Below, piece by piece: positions 17,643 to 28,681 of a stretch of 64,000 bases of DNA. Positions within the stretch are counted from its first letter, which is position 1; every line of letters begins with the position of its first letter. Source of the stretch: an uncultured Succinatimonas sp. (GTDB lineage Bacteria > Pseudomonadota > Gammaproteobacteria > Enterobacterales > Succinivibrionaceae); NCBI GenBank assembly GCA_900317105.1, contig ONFP01000022.1, forward strand, positions 22,960 to 86,959. Reading direction: 5' to 3'. Below the pieces are notes generated by a model that saw only the letters and a list, made by a program, of their open reading frames with translations, was not told where the DNA came from and did not search any database. Made by a program: the position numbers and the translations under genes.

Positions 17643-18989
17643 TTAACGACCGTAATTTCTTAAATTTGCTTTACGCATGATGTCGCCATACTGCTGATTC
17701 ATCATGTGACTCTGTAACTGAGATACGAAGTCCATGCATACAACAACAATAATCAATAATGATGTACCACCGAAATAGAACTGGACATTAAACCAATTCA
17801 TAAGTAACTGTGGAACAAGGCATACTGCTACCATGTATAAAGAACCACTTAAGGTTAGACGAGTCATTACCTTATCAATGAATCTTGCTGTCTGCTCACC
17901 AGGACGGATACCAGGAATAAAGGCACCACCCTTCTTTAAGTTCTCTGCTACTTCACGAGGATTAAACACAAGTGCAGTATAGAAGAAGGTAAAGAATACG
18001 ATAGCAGCTGCATATAGTAATTCATATAGAGGCTGACCAGGTTGTAAGAACACTGAAATGCTGCTTAAAACATTAGCTACAGCATTATCGCCTTGGCCGA
18101 ACCAAGATACAACAGTACCAGGGAACAGAATAATTGATGAAGCAAAAATTGCTGGAATAACACCTGATAAGTTGATCTTTAATGGTAAATTAGAGCGTGG
18201 CTGAGAGTAAATTCTATTACCCATCTGGCGTTTAGCGTATTCGATTACGATCTTACGCTGACCGCGCTCAACGAAAACCACGAAGAAGGTCACTAGGACC
18301 ACAACTACACCAATCAGTAGCAATGCGATGGTTGATAAATCACCCTGACGTGACTGCTCAAAGGTTCTTGCAAGTGCTGAAGGCAGACCTGCTACGATAC
18401 CAGCGAAAATGATAAGTGAAATACCATTTCCAACGCCACGCTCGGTAATCTGTTCACCAAGCCACATTAGCAACATAGTACCGGTTACTAAGCTAACAGT
18501 TGTAACAAAGTAGAAACCGAAACCAGGATTATCAACTAATCCAGGCATCATGTTTGGAATACCGGTTGCCATACCAAAAGCCTGAATTGCTGCAAGGAGC
18601 ACTGTTGAAATACGTGTGTACTGAGTAATCTTACGACGACCAGACTCACCTTCTTTACGAAGAGCAGCTAAATCCTTGTTAATAACAGCAAGCAATTGGA
18701 TGATAATTGATGCAGAGATATATGGCATGATACCTAATGCTAAAACTGAAGCACGCTCTAAAGCGCCTCCAGAGAACATGTTGAACATGCCAATAATGGT
18801 TCCGCTTTGCGAATCGAAAACGCGTTGAAGTACGTCAGCATTCACACCTGGAACAGGAATATATGAACCAAGTCTGAACATAATTAAAGCAATAACAACA
18901 AATAAAAGACGCTGACGTAATTCGCCAGAGCCCTTAGTCTGCTGATTTGCCATTTCGCGACTTCTTTCAAAAAGCGACTTTCTAGCCAT
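17643..18989 (-). CDS. secY: Protein translocase subunit SecY
   Basis: About 448 residues with ten membrane helices, the channel of the Sec translocon with SecE and SecG. Family blocks are clear: [48 protein letters not shown] and [14 protein letters not shown] start at ATG 18989 ([10 protein letters not shown]), where GAGG lies 6 bases upstream; another ATG is 12 bases earlier. The charged N-terminus is slightly longer than in E. coli. Confidence 0.96.
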   Translation of the reverse strand: MARKSLFERSREMANQQTKGSGELRQRLLFVVIALIMFRLGSYIPVPGVNADVLQRVFDSQSGTIIGMFNMFSGGALERASVLALGIMPYISASIIIQLLAVINKDLAALRKEGESGRRKITQYTRISTVLLAAIQAFGMATGIPNMMPGLVDNPGFGFYFVTTVSLVTGTMLLMWLGEQITERGVGNGISLIIFAGIVAGLPSALARTFEQSRQGDLSTIALLLIGVVVVLVTFFVVFVERGQRKIVIEYAKRQMGNRIYSQPRSNLPLKINLSGVIPAIFASSIILFPGTVVSWFGQGDNAVANVLSSISVFLQPGQPLYELLYAAAIVFFTFFYTALVFNPREVAENLKKGGAFIPGIRPGEQTARFIDKVMTRLTLSGSLYMVAVCLVPQLLMNWFNVQFYFGGTSLLIIVVVCMDFVSQLQSHMMNQQYGDIMRKANLRNYGR

Positions 18990-19003
18990 GCAAAACCTCA
19001 TTA

Positions 19004-19021
19004 GGGGGCTATAAAGCCCCC
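19004..19021 (-). promoter_or_regulatory. GC hairpin between rplO and secY
   Basis: GGGGGCT and AGCCCCC form a perfect 7-bp stem with a 4-base loop, 9 bases after the rplO stop and close to the secY ribosome site. There is no U-tract. It may slow or uncouple secY translation, or protect the upstream mRNA. Confidence 0.5.
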
Positions 19022-19029
19022 GTTAATAA

Positions 19030-19629
19030 CTAGCCTCTAGCAGCCTTTTTTGCTGCCTTCTGCTCTGCAGTCTTCTTGGCAGGCTTTACCTTGCCAACTG
19101 CTGCTAGGTTATCTAAACGAGTCTTCTGCTTAGCAGCTGACTTCTTGTTTGATAACTCGCGACGAGCAGCTGCATCAGTAGTGTACTGAGCAATCTCAAC
19201 GGTACCGCCAACTGCCTCAATAGCAGCCTTAGCACCCTTGGTGCAGCCTAAGCCCTTTAGAGTGATCTTCTTGGTGAAGTTAGGAACGCGTGATAATACA
19301 ACCTTTACGTACTTAACTTTCTTGTTGATTAAACGAGCTGCTAATAAAGCATTCATATCAACAACATCACCTTCGATACGATTTAAATCGTTTAGTGTTA
19401 CTTCAGCAGTAACGTCAGCCTTTGGAGACCAGAAACCAAATTTTGGTAAACGGATCTTTAATGGCATCTGACCGCCTTCGAAGCCTGGACGCTTGTGAGC
19501 GCTCTTACGTGCGCCAGCACCCTTAACACCACGACCACAGGTCTTACCTAAGCCTGAACCAATACCACGACCAACGCGGTTAGAAACCTTGCGTGATCCC
19601 TCTGCAGGCTTTAAAGTGTTTAGTTGCAT
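19030..19629 (-). CDS. rplO: 50S ribosomal protein L15 with C-terminal extension
   Basis: 199 residues against 144 in E. coli. The first 146 are normal L15 ([58 protein letters not shown]). About 53 extra residues follow, rich in Lys and Ala ([13 protein letters not shown], then [15 protein letters not shown]). The tail is probably disordered and may contact rRNA. The reading frame is clean and the gene spacing normal. Confidence 0.95.
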   Translation of the reverse strand: MQLNTLKPAEGSRKVSNRVGRGIGSGLGKTCGRGVKGAGARKSAHKRPGFEGGQMPLKIRLPKFGFWSPKADVTAEVTLNDLNRIEGDVVDMNALLAARLINKKVKYVKVVLSRVPNFTKKITLKGLGCTKGAKAAIEAVGGTVEIAQYTTDAAARRELSNKKSAAKQKTRLDNLAAVGKVKPAKKTAEQKAAKKAARG

Positions 19630-19632
19630 GGT

Positions 19633-19818
19633 TTACTCCTCTACCTTTAGTAAGTAGCTAACCTTATTAATCATACCGCGAACTGATGGAGTATCCTCTA
19701 GCTCAACAGTGTGACGAATACGGCGTAAGCCTAGACCTTTAACAGTCTCAACGTGCTTTGGCTTGCGACCAATAACGCTCTTAATTAGAGTAACTTTAAC
19801 GGTTTTCTTATCTGCCAT
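19633..19818 (-). CDS. rpmD: 50S ribosomal protein L30
   Basis: 61 residues: [18 protein letters not shown], then the L30 pattern [21 protein letters not shown] standard spc-operon member between rpsE and rplO, with 3-base spacers on both sides. Confidence 0.96.
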   Translation of the reverse strand: MADKKTVKVTLIKSVIGRKPKHVETVKGLGLRRIRHTVELEDTPSVRGMINKVSYLLKVEE

Positions 19819-19821
19819 TTT

Positions 19822-20255
19822 TTACTCCAGAATTTCCTTAACTGAAAGGCCACGCTTTGCAGCAATTGCCTCAGGAGTACGCATTGAAGCTAAAGCAGCA
19901 ACAGTAGCACGAACTACGTTGATTGGGTTTGTTGAACCGTAAGCCTTAGCTAGAACATTACGAACACCAGCTACTTCAAGAACAGCACGCATAGCACCAC
20001 CAGCAATAATACCGGTACCTTCTGATGCAGGCTGCATGTAAACCATAGAACCTGAATGCTCACCCTTAACAGCGTGGAATAAGGTTCCATTGTTTAACTG
20101 AATATTGCTGTTTACGTTACGGCGAGCCTGCTCAATTGCCTTCTGAGAGCGGTGAAAGAGAAAATACGACCACCTTTTACAACTTTAGCTACACGATTAA
20201 CTGCAACTAATTTTTCCTGCAGCTCGCCAGCTTGAGTTTCGTCTTTGTGTTGCAT
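19822..20255 (-). pseudogene. rpsE: 30S ribosomal protein S5, interrupted by a ~73-bp internal deletion
   Basis: The start is ATG 20255, with GGAG 5 bases upstream: [20 protein letters not shown], then [11 protein letters not shown]. After that the frame breaks. Near 20145-20151 the sequence jumps to [10 protein letters not shown] in another frame and continues normally to the stop ([35 protein letters not shown]). The missing segment matches the E. coli stretch from TVVGDGNGR to PAAI, about 24 residues or 73 bases. It contains part of the double-stranded-RNA-binding loop and the translational-fidelity region. S5 is essential and no second copy is visible, so an assembly or sequencing deletion is the simplest explanation. 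A living cell should have the intact gene. Confidence 0.85.
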
Positions 20256-20264
20256 TTCACACTC

Positions 20265-20618
20265 CTAGAACTTAAGGCCGGCTTCACGAGCTGCGTCAGC
20301 TAATGCTGCTACACGACCGTGATACTGATAGCCTGATCTGTCAAAAGCTACGGTTTCAACCTTAGCTGCAATTGCACGCTCAGCAACAGCCTTACCAACT
20401 GCCTTAGCAGCCTCGATGTTGCCAGTGTACTTAAGGTCCTTTGCAAGGTCCTTATCTAAAGTGCTAGCTGAAGCTAAAACACGGTTATCATTGCTGATAA
20501 TCTGTGCATAAATGTGACGTGGAGTACGGGTAACAACTAAACGGGTTACACCTAACTCATGCATCTTTGCACGAGACTTAGTAGCGCGGCGAATGCGTGC
20601 TTCTTTCTTATCGAACAT
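20265..20618 (-). CDS. rplR: 50S ribosomal protein L18
   Basis: 117 residues: [20 protein letters not shown] at the start, and [20 protein letters not shown] at the end. It binds 5S rRNA. It lies 9 bases before rpsE in the usual order. Confidence 0.96.
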   Translation of the reverse strand: MFDKKEARIRRATKSRAKMHELGVTRLVVTRTPRHIYAQIISNDNRVLASASTLDKDLAKDLKYTGNIEAAKAVGKAVAERAIAAKVETVAFDRSGYQYHGRVAALADAAREAGLKF

Positions 20619-20632
20619 GTTATGCCACCCTA

Positions 20633-21166
20633 TTATTTCTTCTTAGCTTCTTTAATGTGAATGATTTCGTCAGCATAACGAACACCCTTGCCCTTGTATG
20701 GCTCAGGAGCACGGAATGCGCGAACCTTAGCTGCAACCTGACCTAGCAGAGCCTTATCATAGCTCTTTAGAATAATGTCAGTCTGAGCTGGGCACTCAGC
20801 GGTGATACCCTCTGGTAGCTCGAAATCGATTGGATGTGAGTAGCCTAAAACTAAGTTTAGAACCTTACCCTTAACAGCAGCACGGTAACCAACACCAACT
20901 AGCTTTAATGCCTTCTCGAAGCCCTTATCTAAACCAACAACCATGTTGTGTAGAAGAGCACGAGTGGTACCAGACTGCATGTTTGAGTCCTGAGACTCAT
21001 CTTTCTGTGCAACCTTAATCTGGCCGTTATCAACGGTAACAGTAACTAAAGGATGTACATTTAAGCTCATCTCGCCTTTCTTAGACTTGATGGTAACTTT
21101 CTGACCGTCGAGAGAAACTTCGACGCCCTGAGGAACAACGATAGGTTCCTTAGCAATACGTGACAT
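20633..21166 (-). CDS. rplF: 50S ribosomal protein L6
   Basis: 177 residues with the two L6 repeats and the C-terminal signature [14 protein letters not shown]. Length equals the family norm. It sits near the GTPase-associated centre of the 50S subunit. Confidence 0.96.
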   Translation of the reverse strand: MSRIAKEPIVVPQGVEVSLDGQKVTIKSKKGEMSLNVHPLVTVTVDNGQIKVAQKDESQDSNMQSGTTRALLHNMVVGLDKGFEKALKLVGVGYRAAVKGKVLNLVLGYSHPIDFELPEGITAECPAQTDIILKSYDKALLGQVAAKVRAFRAPEPYKGKGVRYADEIIHIKEAKKK

Positions 21167-21180
21167 GTTGCCTCCCTAAA

Positions 21181-21570
21181 TTATGCGACGTAGCAGATAA
21201 CTTCGCCGCCCAGGCCGTCCTTACGGGCAGCACGATCGGTCATTAAGCCTTTAGAAGTAGAGATAACAGCGATACCTAAACCGTTCATGATACGTGGTAG
21301 CTCGTTGCTTCTCTTGTAAATACGAAGACCAGGACGTGAAACACGCTGGATTAACTCGATAACTGGAGCTCCTTCGTAGTACTTAAGGCCAATTTCTAAA
21401 ACCTTCTTAACGTCTCCGTTCTCAGAAACTGAAGAAATGTAACCTTCCTTCAGTAGTAGGTTAGCAATAGCAACCTTTAACTTTGATGAAGGCATTGAAA
21501 CGGAAACTTTGCCAGATGCCTGGCCGTTGCGAATGCGGGTTAGTAAATCCGCAATAGGATCTTGCATCAT
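21181..21570 (-). CDS. rpsH: 30S ribosomal protein S8
   Basis: 129 residues: [15 protein letters not shown] and the C-terminal [20 protein letters not shown]. In E. coli S8 is also the translational repressor of the spc operon, acting at the rplE start; this is known there and not shown by this sequence. An ATG pair (MM) precedes QDP, and either may be used. Confidence 0.96.
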   Translation of the reverse strand: MMQDPIADLLTRIRNGQASGKVSVSMPSSKLKVAIANLLLKEGYISSVSENGDVKKVLEIGLKYYEGAPVIELIQRVSRPGLRIYKRSNELPRIMNGLGIAVISTSKGLMTDRAARKDGLGGEVICYVA

Positions 21571-21584
21571 TTGTATCTCTCCTC

Positions 21585-21890
21585 TTACCAGCTAGCCTTG
21601 TGTAGACCAGGGATCTCGCCACGCATCATGTGCTCACGTAGCTTGATACGGCATAAACCGAACTTACGTAAGTAACCATGTGGACGACCAGTCTCACTGC
21701 AGCGGTTACGCTGACGTGAAGGGCTTGAATCGCGAGGTAGTGAAGCTAATGCTTGCACTGCAGCGAAGCGCTCTTCATCAGAAGAAGAAACACTTGAAAT
21801 AATCTTTTTGAGATCTTCACGCTTTGCACGATACTGCTCTGCAAGACGCTTTCTCTTAAGATCTCTGTAAATCATTGAAGTCTTAGCCAT
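21585..21890 (-). CDS. rpsN: 30S ribosomal protein S14 (zinc-free form)
   Basis: 101 residues, the long S14 type without the CxxC zinc ligands. The C-terminal signature is [20 protein letters not shown] followed by [12 protein letters not shown]. The gene lies between rplE and rpsH as usual. Confidence 0.96.
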   Translation of the reverse strand: MAKTSMIYRDLKRKRLAEQYRAKREDLKKIISSVSSSDEERFAAVQALASLPRDSSPSRQRNRCSETGRPHGYLRKFGLCRIKLREHMMRGEIPGLHKASW

Positions 21891-21905
21891 TAGTTCGTCC
21901 TCGAA

Positions 21906-22457
21906 TTACTTGTTGGCCTGAGTACGGAATGGGAAGTTGAAAGCCTCAAGAAGTGCTCTGCCTTCTTCATCTGACTTAGCAGTGGTGGTGATAGTAATAT
22001 CTAAGCCACGAACTGTATCAACTTTATCAAAATCGATCTCAGGGAAAATGATTTGCTCACGTACGCCCATAGAGTAATTTCCTCTACCATCAAATGACTT
22101 AGCTGATAAGCCACGGAAATCACGGATACGTGGAATTGCAATCACGATTAAACGCTCGAGGAACTCCCACATACGCTCACCGCGTAGGGTAACTTTACAA
22201 CCGATTGGATAGCCCTCACGAATATGGAAGCCCGCTACGGATTTGCGAACTTTGGTGATTAGAGGCTTCTGACCAGCAATAGCGGTCATGTCCTTTGCAG
22301 CGTTCTCTAGAACTTTCTTGTCTGCAACTGCTTCACCAACACCCATATTCAGGGTGATCTTCTCAATCCGAGGGACTTGCATGATTGTCTTGTAACCAAA
22401 TTTTTCTGTTAAGGCTTTGATTACTTCCTGCTTGTATAGATCATGCAGTTTCGCCAT
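21906..22457 (-). CDS. rplE: 50S ribosomal protein L5
   Basis: 183 residues (E. coli 179): [33 protein letters not shown], and the C-terminal [20 protein letters not shown]. It binds 5S rRNA together with L18. Standard spc-operon position. Confidence 0.96.
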   Translation of the reverse strand: MAKLHDLYKQEVIKALTEKFGYKTIMQVPRIEKITLNMGVGEAVADKKVLENAAKDMTAIAGQKPLITKVRKSVAGFHIREGYPIGCKVTLRGERMWEFLERLIVIAIPRIRDFRGLSAKSFDGRGNYSMGVREQIIFPEIDFDKVDTVRGLDITITTTAKSDEEGRALLEAFNFPFRTQANK

Positions 22458-22479
22458 CGTTATTCTCCTTTAATAAACA

Positions 22480-22806
22480 CTACTTAGCTGAAGGGATAGT
22501 CTTATCGTTAGACTTGAAGAAACGAACTTTCTTGCCGTCTTCTACTCTAAAACCAACACGATCTGCTTTCTTAGTATCTGGGTTATAGATTGCAACGTTA
22601 GAAACATCGATAGGTGCTACTAAGTCAACAATACCGCCCTGAATGCCAAGATTTGGGTTAGGTTTCTGGTGTTTTTTCTTGACATTAATGCCTTCTACAA
22701 ACACCTTGTGCTCACTTGGTAATACACGGGTAACTTTACCAGTCTTGCCCTTATCTTTACCAGTGATAACGATTACTTCGTCATTGGTGCGAATTTTCGC
22801 TGCCAT
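22480..22806 (-). CDS. rplX: 50S ribosomal protein L24
   Basis: 108 residues with the KOW motif ([18 protein letters not shown]) at 10-30 and [13 protein letters not shown]. An assembly-initiator protein of the 50S subunit. Located between rplN and rplE. Confidence 0.96.
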   Translation of the reverse strand: MAAKIRTNDEVIVITGKDKGKTGKVTRVLPSEHKVFVEGINVKKKHQKPNPNLGIQGGIVDLVAPIDVSNVAIYNPDTKKADRVGFRVEDGKKVRFFKSNDKTIPSAK

Positions 22807-22830
22807 AGTTTTAATACTCCCGATTTTAAA

Positions 22831-23199
22831 TTAGAGTACTTCTGGAGCTAATGATACGATCTTCATAAACTGCTCTGAACGTAGTTCACGAGTAACAGGT
22901 CCGAAAATACGAGTACCAATAGGCTCATGCTGTGCAGTTAAAAGAACTGCTGCGTTACTGTCAAAGCGAATTACTGAACCGTCTGGTCTGCGAACACCTT
23001 TCTTGGTGCGAACAACAACAGCGTCTAGTACGTCGCCCTTCTTAACTTTGCCGCGAGGAATAGCGTCTTTTACAGACACCTTAATAATGTCGCCAATGCC
23101 TGCGTAACGGCGGTGTGAACCACCTAGAACCTTAATACACATAACAGCACGTGCGCCAGAATTGTCGGCAACGTCAAGCATGCTTTGCATCTGGATCAT
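22831..23199 (-). CDS. rplN: 50S ribosomal protein L14
   Basis: 122 residues starting [20 protein letters not shown], ending [19 protein letters not shown]. It is the first gene of the spc operon here, because a strong terminator separates it from rpsQ. Confidence 0.97.
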   Translation of the reverse strand: MIQMQSMLDVADNSGARAVMCIKVLGGSHRRYAGIGDIIKVSVKDAIPRGKVKKGDVLDAVVVRTKKGVRRPDGSVIRFDSNAAVLLTAQHEPIGTRIFGPVTRELRSEQFMKIVSLAPEVL

Positions 23200-23281
23200 T
23201 TGTAAATGCTCCGGTTAATACCAATTAAAACAACTTTCTAAAACAAAATTAGAAAGGCGCTAAAATATACCACAAAAAAAA

Positions 23282-23314
23282 AGAGACCGCAAGCACAAAA
23301 ATGCAGCGGTCTCT
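23282..23314 (-). terminator. Strong terminator between rpsQ and rplN
   Basis: AGAGACCGC and GCGGTCTCT form a perfect 9-bp stem with T-runs on both strands. It ends the S10 operon after rpsQ. A second dyad, CTTTCTA/TAGAAAG, lies nearer to rplN (23235-23256) in the likely spc promoter/leader. Confidence 0.88.
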
Positions 23315-23327
23315 TTTTTATATTTTA

Positions 23328-23588
23328 TTAGGCGTTAACAGCCTTCTCGATTACGCTAACTAGCTTCCAAGCGATAGTCTTAGAAACTGGTCTGCATTCG
23401 CAAATCTCAACAATATCACCAACGTGAGCAGCGTTCTCAGCATCAGATACGTGGAACTTGGTAGTACGGGTAATAATCTTACCGTATACTGGGTGAGCAA
23501 CACGGCGCTCAACAGCAACTACACAAGCCTTCTGCATCTTGTCGCTAACAACACGACCACGTAGGGAACGAGCGATTTTCTCTGACAT
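23328..23588 (-). CDS. rpsQ: 30S ribosomal protein S17
   Basis: 86 residues with [20 protein letters not shown] and the S17 signature [20 protein letters not shown]. Last gene of the S10 operon. Confidence 0.96.
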   Translation of the reverse strand: MSEKIARSLRGRVVSDKMQKACVVAVERRVAHPVYGKIITRTTKFHVSDAENAAHVGDIVEICECRPVSKTIAWKLVSVIEKAVNA

Positions 23589-23600
23589 TTATGTCTTCCT

Positions 23601-23804
23601 CTACTTTGCGCTCTCTGAGTTTAACTTCTCAGAAAGGATAGTGTTAATACGTGCGATGTCGCGACGTACCTTACGAACGTTGTCAGTCTGCTGTAATGAA
23701 CCAGTCTTTAACTGAAAACGTAGATTAAACTGCTCGCGCTGAAGATTTGAAAGTTCAGTCTTTAAGTCTTCAACGGACTTATTACGTAAATCGTTTGCTT
23801 GCAT
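23601..23804 (-). CDS. rpmC: 50S ribosomal protein L29
   Basis: 67 residues, an all-helical hairpin: [20 protein letters not shown], then [16 protein letters not shown]. Its start codon overlaps the rplP stop by one base, so the two are translationally coupled. Confidence 0.96.
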   Translation of the reverse strand: MQANDLRNKSVEDLKTELSNLQREQFNLRFQLKTGSLQQTDNVRKVRRDIARINTILSEKLNSESAK

Positions 23805-24217
23805 TAGATCACCTGCTTACGAACGAAGGTAGTTGTTACAGAAAGTTTAGCAGCTGCAAGACGGAATGCCTCGCGAGCAACTTCTTCAGTAATACCACCA
23901 ATCTCGAAAAGTACACGACCAGGCTGAATTGGAGCAACCCAGTACTCAACAGTACCTTTACCTTTACCCATACGAACACCTAGAGCTTTCTGAGTGATTG
24001 GCTTGTCTGGGAATACACGAATCCAAACTTTACCTTCACGCTTCATCTCACGGGTGAATGCACGACGTGCAGCTTCGATCTCACGAGCAGTAATCTGACC
24101 GCGAGAAGTTGCCTTAAGACCAAACTCGCCGAATGAAACGGTTGAGCCAGCGTATGCTAGACCCTCGTTACGGCCTTTCTGAGTCTTACGATATTTAGTA
24201 CGTTTTGGTTGTAACAT
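23804..24217 (-). CDS. rplP: 50S ribosomal protein L16
   Basis: 137 residues: [20 protein letters not shown] and the signature [20 protein letters not shown]. It lies near the A-site tRNA and is needed for peptidyl-transferase activity. Confidence 0.97.
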   Translation of the reverse strand: MLQPKRTKYRKTQKGRNEGLAYAGSTVSFGEFGLKATSRGQITAREIEAARRAFTREMKREGKVWIRVFPDKPITQKALGVRMGKGKGTVEYWVAPIQPGRVLFEIGGITEEVAREAFRLAAAKLSVTTTFVRKQVI

Positions 24218-24230
24218 TTATCCTTCTCCG

Positions 24231-25007
24231 TTACTCAGAAGCCTTTGCTTCTTCAGCCTTCTTAGCACCACGACGACCACGGCCTGGACGAGCCTGGTTC
24301 TCATCGCGACGACCACGACGACCTGCTGGAGCAGCTGCATTGTTACGGTTCTCAGTCTCTTCCTGAGTTAGAGGTAGACCACCTAAAACTTCACCCTTGA
24401 AGATCCAAACCTTAACACCGATTACACCATAGGTTGTAACAGCCTCTGATAAAGCGTAGTCGATATCAGCACGTAGAGTGTGTAGAGGTACGCGACCTTC
24501 ACGTAGCCACTCTGAACGAGCGATTTCAGCACCACCTAGACGGCCTGATACTTCAACCTTGATACCCTTAGCACCAGCACGCATTGCATTCTGGATTGCC
24601 TTCTTCATAGCGCGACGGAACATTACACGACGCTCTAACTGAGAAGCAATAGAATCAGCAACTAACTTAGCGTCTAGATCAGGCTTGCGAATCTCGCTGA
24701 TATTAACCTGAGCTGGAACACCAGCAATTGCAGAGATCTTCTGACGTAACTTCTCAACGTCTTCGCCCTTCTTACCAATTACGATACCAGGACGAGCAGT
24801 GCAGATAGTTACACGAATGCTCTTTGCAGGACGATCGATAACAATCTTAGAAACAGATGCATTCTTCAGTTCAGCAGTTAAATACTTACGAACTTCGGCA
24901 TCGCTCTTGATGTTAGCTGGGAACTGTGCAGTAGATGCATACCAAACTGATGAATATGGTCTGGTGATACCTAGACGAATTCCGTTTGGATTAATTTTCT
25001 GACCCAT
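24231..25007 (-). CDS. rpsC: 30S ribosomal protein S3 with basic C-terminal tail
   Basis: 258 residues against 233 in E. coli. The normal part has [20 protein letters not shown], the KH motif [13 protein letters not shown] and the S3 C-domain ([20 protein letters not shown]). The last 35-40 residues are an Arg/Gly/Ala-rich tail ([20 protein letters not shown]). It forms the mRNA entry site with S4 and S5. Confidence 0.96.
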   Translation of the reverse strand: MGQKINPNGIRLGITRPYSSVWYASTAQFPANIKSDAEVRKYLTAELKNASVSKIVIDRPAKSIRVTICTARPGIVIGKKGEDVEKLRQKISAIAGVPAQVNISEIRKPDLDAKLVADSIASQLERRVMFRRAMKKAIQNAMRAGAKGIKVEVSGRLGGAEIARSEWLREGRVPLHTLRADIDYALSEAVTTYGVIGVKVWIFKGEVLGGLPLTQEETENRNNAAAPAGRRGRRDENQARPGRGRRGAKKAEEAKASE

Positions 25008-25015
25008 ATTTACTC

Positions 25016-25348
25016 CTAACGCTCTGCAACAACAACGGTAATGTGAGAGGTACGCTTTACGATGCGGTCAGCACGGCCTTTAGCACGTGGCATGATACGC
25101 TTTAAAGATGGACCCTCATCAACCATAATCTTAGCAACAACTAAATCGTCGATGTCTAAAGACTGATTGTGCTCTGCGTTAGCAATTGCTGAAAGCAGAA
25201 CTTTACGGATTAGTGCAGCAGCCTTCTTTGGGCTGAACTCTAACAAATCCAGAGCTTTCTGAACAGGTAAACCGCGAACTTGATCTGCGACCAGGCGGGT
25301 TTTCTGAGCAGAAGAGCGAGCATATTTGTGGATTGCTTTAACTTCCAT
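25016..25348 (-). CDS. rplV: 50S ribosomal protein L22
   Basis: 110 residues from ATG 25348 ([19 protein letters not shown]), the family's exact usual length, with GGAG 9 bases upstream; an ATG 15 bases earlier would overlap that ribosome site. The beta-hairpin that lines the exit tunnel ([20 protein letters not shown]) is present without insertions. Confidence 0.95.
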   Translation of the reverse strand: MEVKAIHKYARSSAQKTRLVADQVRGLPVQKALDLLEFSPKKAAALIRKVLLSAIANAEHNQSLDIDDLVVAKIMVDEGPSLKRIMPRAKGRADRIVKRTSHITVVVAER

Positions 25349-25363
25349 TACATTAAACTCCAA

Positions 25364-25636
25364 TTAGGCCTTAGCATCAGCTACGGTGTGACCCTTAAAG
25401 GTACGAGTAGGTGCAAACTCACCTAGCTTGTGACCAACCATTTCGTCTGAAACGAATACAGGTACATGTTGACGACCGTTGTGAACAGCGATGGTCATTC
25501 CAATCATCTGAGGAATGATAACTGAACGGCGTGACCAGGTCTTAACTGGCTTCTTGTCACCAGTCTCAAGAACCTTTAGTACCTTCTTTAATAAGGACGC
25601 ATCAATAAATGGACCTTTTTTCAAAGAACGTGGCAT
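25364..25636 (-). CDS. rpsS: 30S ribosomal protein S19
   Basis: 90 residues: [19 protein letters not shown] and the signature [19 protein letters not shown]. It sits in the 30S head with S13. Confidence 0.97.
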   Translation of the reverse strand: MPRSLKKGPFIDASLLKKVLKVLETGDKKPVKTWSRRSVIIPQMIGMTIAVHNGRQHVPVFVSDEMVGHKLGEFAPTRTFKGHTVADAKA

Positions 25637-25655
25637 TTTAAATCCTCGCTATCGA

Positions 25656-26471
25656 TTAACGGTGATGAACAATGTACTTGTCAGTACGCTTGTTCTTACG
25701 GGTCTTGTAACCCTTACATGGAGTACCCCAAGGAGAACGTGGCTGAATGCCCTTGTTACGGCCCTCACCACCACCATGTGGGTGATCGATAGGGTTCATT
25801 GACATACCACGAACGGTTGGACGTACACCGCGCCAACGGTTAGCACCAGCTTTACCTAACTGAGCAAGCATGTGCTCGCCATTACCGATTTCACCAACAG
25901 TTGCACGGCCTTCTGCTAAAACTTTACGCATTTCGCCTGAACGCATACGTAAGGTTACATAAGCACCTTCTTTAGCAACTAGTTCACAGTAGCAGCCAGC
26001 TGAACGTGCGAATACAGCACCTGCACCTGGGTTTAACTCAACTGCGTGAATGGTAGTACCTAGAGGAATGTTGCGCATTGGTAATGCATTACCTACCTTG
26101 ATAGGAGCATCAACACCTGAAACAACAACATCACCCTGCTTTAAGCCCTTAGGAGCTAGGATATAGCTGCGGGTACCATCGGTATAGCAAACTAATGCGA
26201 TGTGAGCTGAACGGTTTGGATCATACTCAATACGCTCTACGCGTGCCTCAATACCATCCTTCTGACGCTTGAAATCGATTAAACGATAGCGCTGCTTGTG
26301 ACCACCACCAATGTGACGAGTTGAAATGTGACCGTAATTATCACGACCACCAGTCTTACGCTTCTCAACGGTTAGAGAACGTAATGGACCACCTTTCCAT
26401 AAGCCAGGGGTCTTAACCTGAACAACGTGACGACGAGCTGGAGTGGTTGGCTTTGCCTTAACGATTGCCAT
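25656..26471 (-). CDS. rplB: 50S ribosomal protein L2
   Basis: 271 residues with the peptidyl-transferase-proximal signature [16 protein letters not shown] and [15 protein letters not shown]. Its start overlaps the rplW stop by one base. Confidence 0.97.
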   Translation of the reverse strand: MAIVKAKPTTPARRHVVQVKTPGLWKGGPLRSLTVEKRKTGGRDNYGHISTRHIGGGHKQRYRLIDFKRQKDGIEARVERIEYDPNRSAHIALVCYTDGTRSYILAPKGLKQGDVVVSGVDAPIKVGNALPMRNIPLGTTIHAVELNPGAGAVFARSAGCYCELVAKEGAYVTLRMRSGEMRKVLAEGRATVGEIGNGEHMLAQLGKAGANRWRGVRPTVRGMSMNPIDHPHGGGEGRNKGIQPRSPWGTPCKGYKTRKNKRTDKYIVHHR

Positions 26472-26788
26472 TATTTGCTCTCCTTGTTAATCTGCTGTGA
26501 GGTAGCCTCAAGATCTAACTGAGTGCCCTCTGGAAGAGTAACATAAGCCTTTTTCCAGTCTGAACGCTTGCCAATACCACGTGCAGTGCGACGTACTTTA
26601 CCCTGGAAGTTTAGGGTGCGAACACCTTCAACCTTCACATTGAAGATCATCTCAACAGCAGCTTTGATTTCTTCCTTGGTTGCGTCCTTTAATACCTTGA
26701 ATACTAGAGTATTCTTTTCCTGTGCAGCGGTGCTCTTCTCAGAGATAACTGGTGCACGAAGAACATTTAATAAACGAGCTTCAGACAT
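26471..26788 (-). CDS. rplW: 50S ribosomal protein L23
   Basis: 105 residues: [20 protein letters not shown] and [20 protein letters not shown]. It is the docking site for trigger factor and SRP at the tunnel exit. It overlaps rplD and rplB by one base each. Confidence 0.96.
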   Translation of the reverse strand: MSEARLLNVLRAPVISEKSTAAQEKNTLVFKVLKDATKEEIKAAVEMIFNVKVEGVRTLNFQGKVRRTARGIGKRSDWKKAYVTLPEGTQLDLEATSQQINKESK

Positions 26789-27399
26789 TATTTAAGCAAC
26801 TCCTCTACCTTCTTAACAGCTGCAGAAGTCATTAGAACCTTGTCGAAACCAACTAGATTTACTGGGTTGAACTCAGCAGTACCTGGCTGGCAAACTTCTA
26901 CTCTGTATAGGTTACGAGATGCTAAGAATAAATTCTGTTCGAAAGCATCAGTAACAATTAGAACCTGCTTTAGACCTAGATCCTTTAGCTTATTAACTAA
27001 AGACTTGGTCTTGTGGTCTTCTACCTTGAAATCGTCAACAACAACTAAACGGTCCTGACGAACTAACTCAGATAGGATGCTGCACATTGCAACACGGTAC
27101 ATCTTACGATTTACCTTCTGAGTCCAATCCTGTGGCTTAGCAGCAAATACAGTACCACCTGCACGCCATAATGGAGAACGGGTAGAACCTGCGCGTGCGC
27201 GACCTGTGCCCTTCTGACGGAAAGGCTTCTTACCGCCGCCTGAAACCTCAGAACGGGTCTTCTGAGCTTTAGTACCGGCGCGTGCAGTGCTTAGGTATGA
27301 AACAACTACCTGGTGCACTAATGGCTCGTTGAACTCGCGACCAAAGGTGCTGTCTAGCACTTCTAGCTGCTTGTCTGCGCCAACTAACTTTAATTCCAT
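26788..27399 (-). CDS. rplD: 50S ribosomal protein L4
   Basis: 203 residues; the loop [20 protein letters not shown] reaches the exit tunnel. In E. coli L4 also represses the S10 operon through its leader, and the long structured leader before rpsJ here could serve the same purpose. Confidence 0.96.
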   Translation of the reverse strand: MELKLVGADKQLEVLDSTFGREFNEPLVHQVVVSYLSTARAGTKAQKTRSEVSGGGKKPFRQKGTGRARAGSTRSPLWRAGGTVFAAKPQDWTQKVNRKMYRVAMCSILSELVRQDRLVVVDDFKVEDHKTKSLVNKLKDLGLKQVLIVTDAFEQNLFLASRNLYRVEVCQPGTAEFNPVNLVGFDKVLMTSAAVKKVEELLK

Positions 27400-27416
27400 G
27401 ATCCTATTACCTCGGG

Positions 27417-28055
27417 TTAAGCTTTAAGACTTGGTCTTACAATCACGTCACCGTTATTAGCACCTGGAACAGCGCCTTTTACGAGAAGTAGATTGCGTTC
27501 TGCGTCGATGCGAACTAAGTCAAGGCACTGTACAGTAACCTTCTCAGAACCCATGTGACCAACCATCTTCTTGCCCTTGAAAACTCTACCTGGAGTTTGG
27601 TTCTGACCGGTAGAACCAGGTACACGATGTGAACGTGAGTTACCGTGTGTATAATCCTGGTGTAAGAAGTTGTAACGCTTGATAGTACCTGCAGTACCTT
27701 TACCTTTTGACTGGCCGGTAACGTCTACTTTCTTAACATCTTGGAAAGCGTCTACTTTGATCTCGTCGCCAACTTTGTATGAAGCTAGCTCGGTATCAGT
27801 TAAACGGAACTCCCATAAGCCACGGCCTGCCTGTACGCCTGACTTTGCGAAGTGACCAATTTCAGCTTTGGTCATACGACTTGCTTTGCGATCACCAGTT
27901 GTAACCTGAATAGCGGTATAGCCGTCATTCTCTAGGTTCTTGATCTGGGTTACGCGGTTTGCCTCAACCTGGATGACTGTTACTGGAACAGATTTGCCGT
28001 TCTCATTGAAAACACGGGTCATACCAAGCTTGCGGCCGATTAAACCGATTGACAT
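27417..28055 (-). CDS. rplC: 50S ribosomal protein L3
   Basis: 212 residues: [40 protein letters not shown] and [16 protein letters not shown]. The Gln methylated in E. coli (in the [10 protein letters not shown] loop) is present. Confidence 0.97.
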   Translation of the reverse strand: MSIGLIGRKLGMTRVFNENGKSVPVTVIQVEANRVTQIKNLENDGYTAIQVTTGDRKASRMTKAEIGHFAKSGVQAGRGLWEFRLTDTELASYKVGDEIKVDAFQDVKKVDVTGQSKGKGTAGTIKRYNFLHQDYTHGNSRSHRVPGSTGQNQTPGRVFKGKKMVGHMGSEKVTVQCLDLVRIDAERNLLLVKGAVPGANNGDVIVRPSLKA

Positions 28056-28070
28056 TGTATTATTCCCCTA

Positions 28071-28565
<495 letters not shown>

Positions 28566-28567
28566 TT

Positions 28568-28595
28568 ATTATACTGAATTTTAGCTTCTGCGCAA
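28568..28595 (-). promoter_or_regulatory. S10 operon promoter
   Basis: On the minus strand, TTGCGC (28595-28590), a 16-base spacer, then a perfect TATAAT (28573-28568). It lies about 185 bases before rpsJ. Confidence 0.72.
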
Positions 28596-28681
28596 GCTTT
28601 TTTTTAATTATTTAAAAATTACTTTCCAAACAAAAAGTTATTACTCTGTCTAATTCAGAAGCTCAGTAGGAAAAAAATTCA

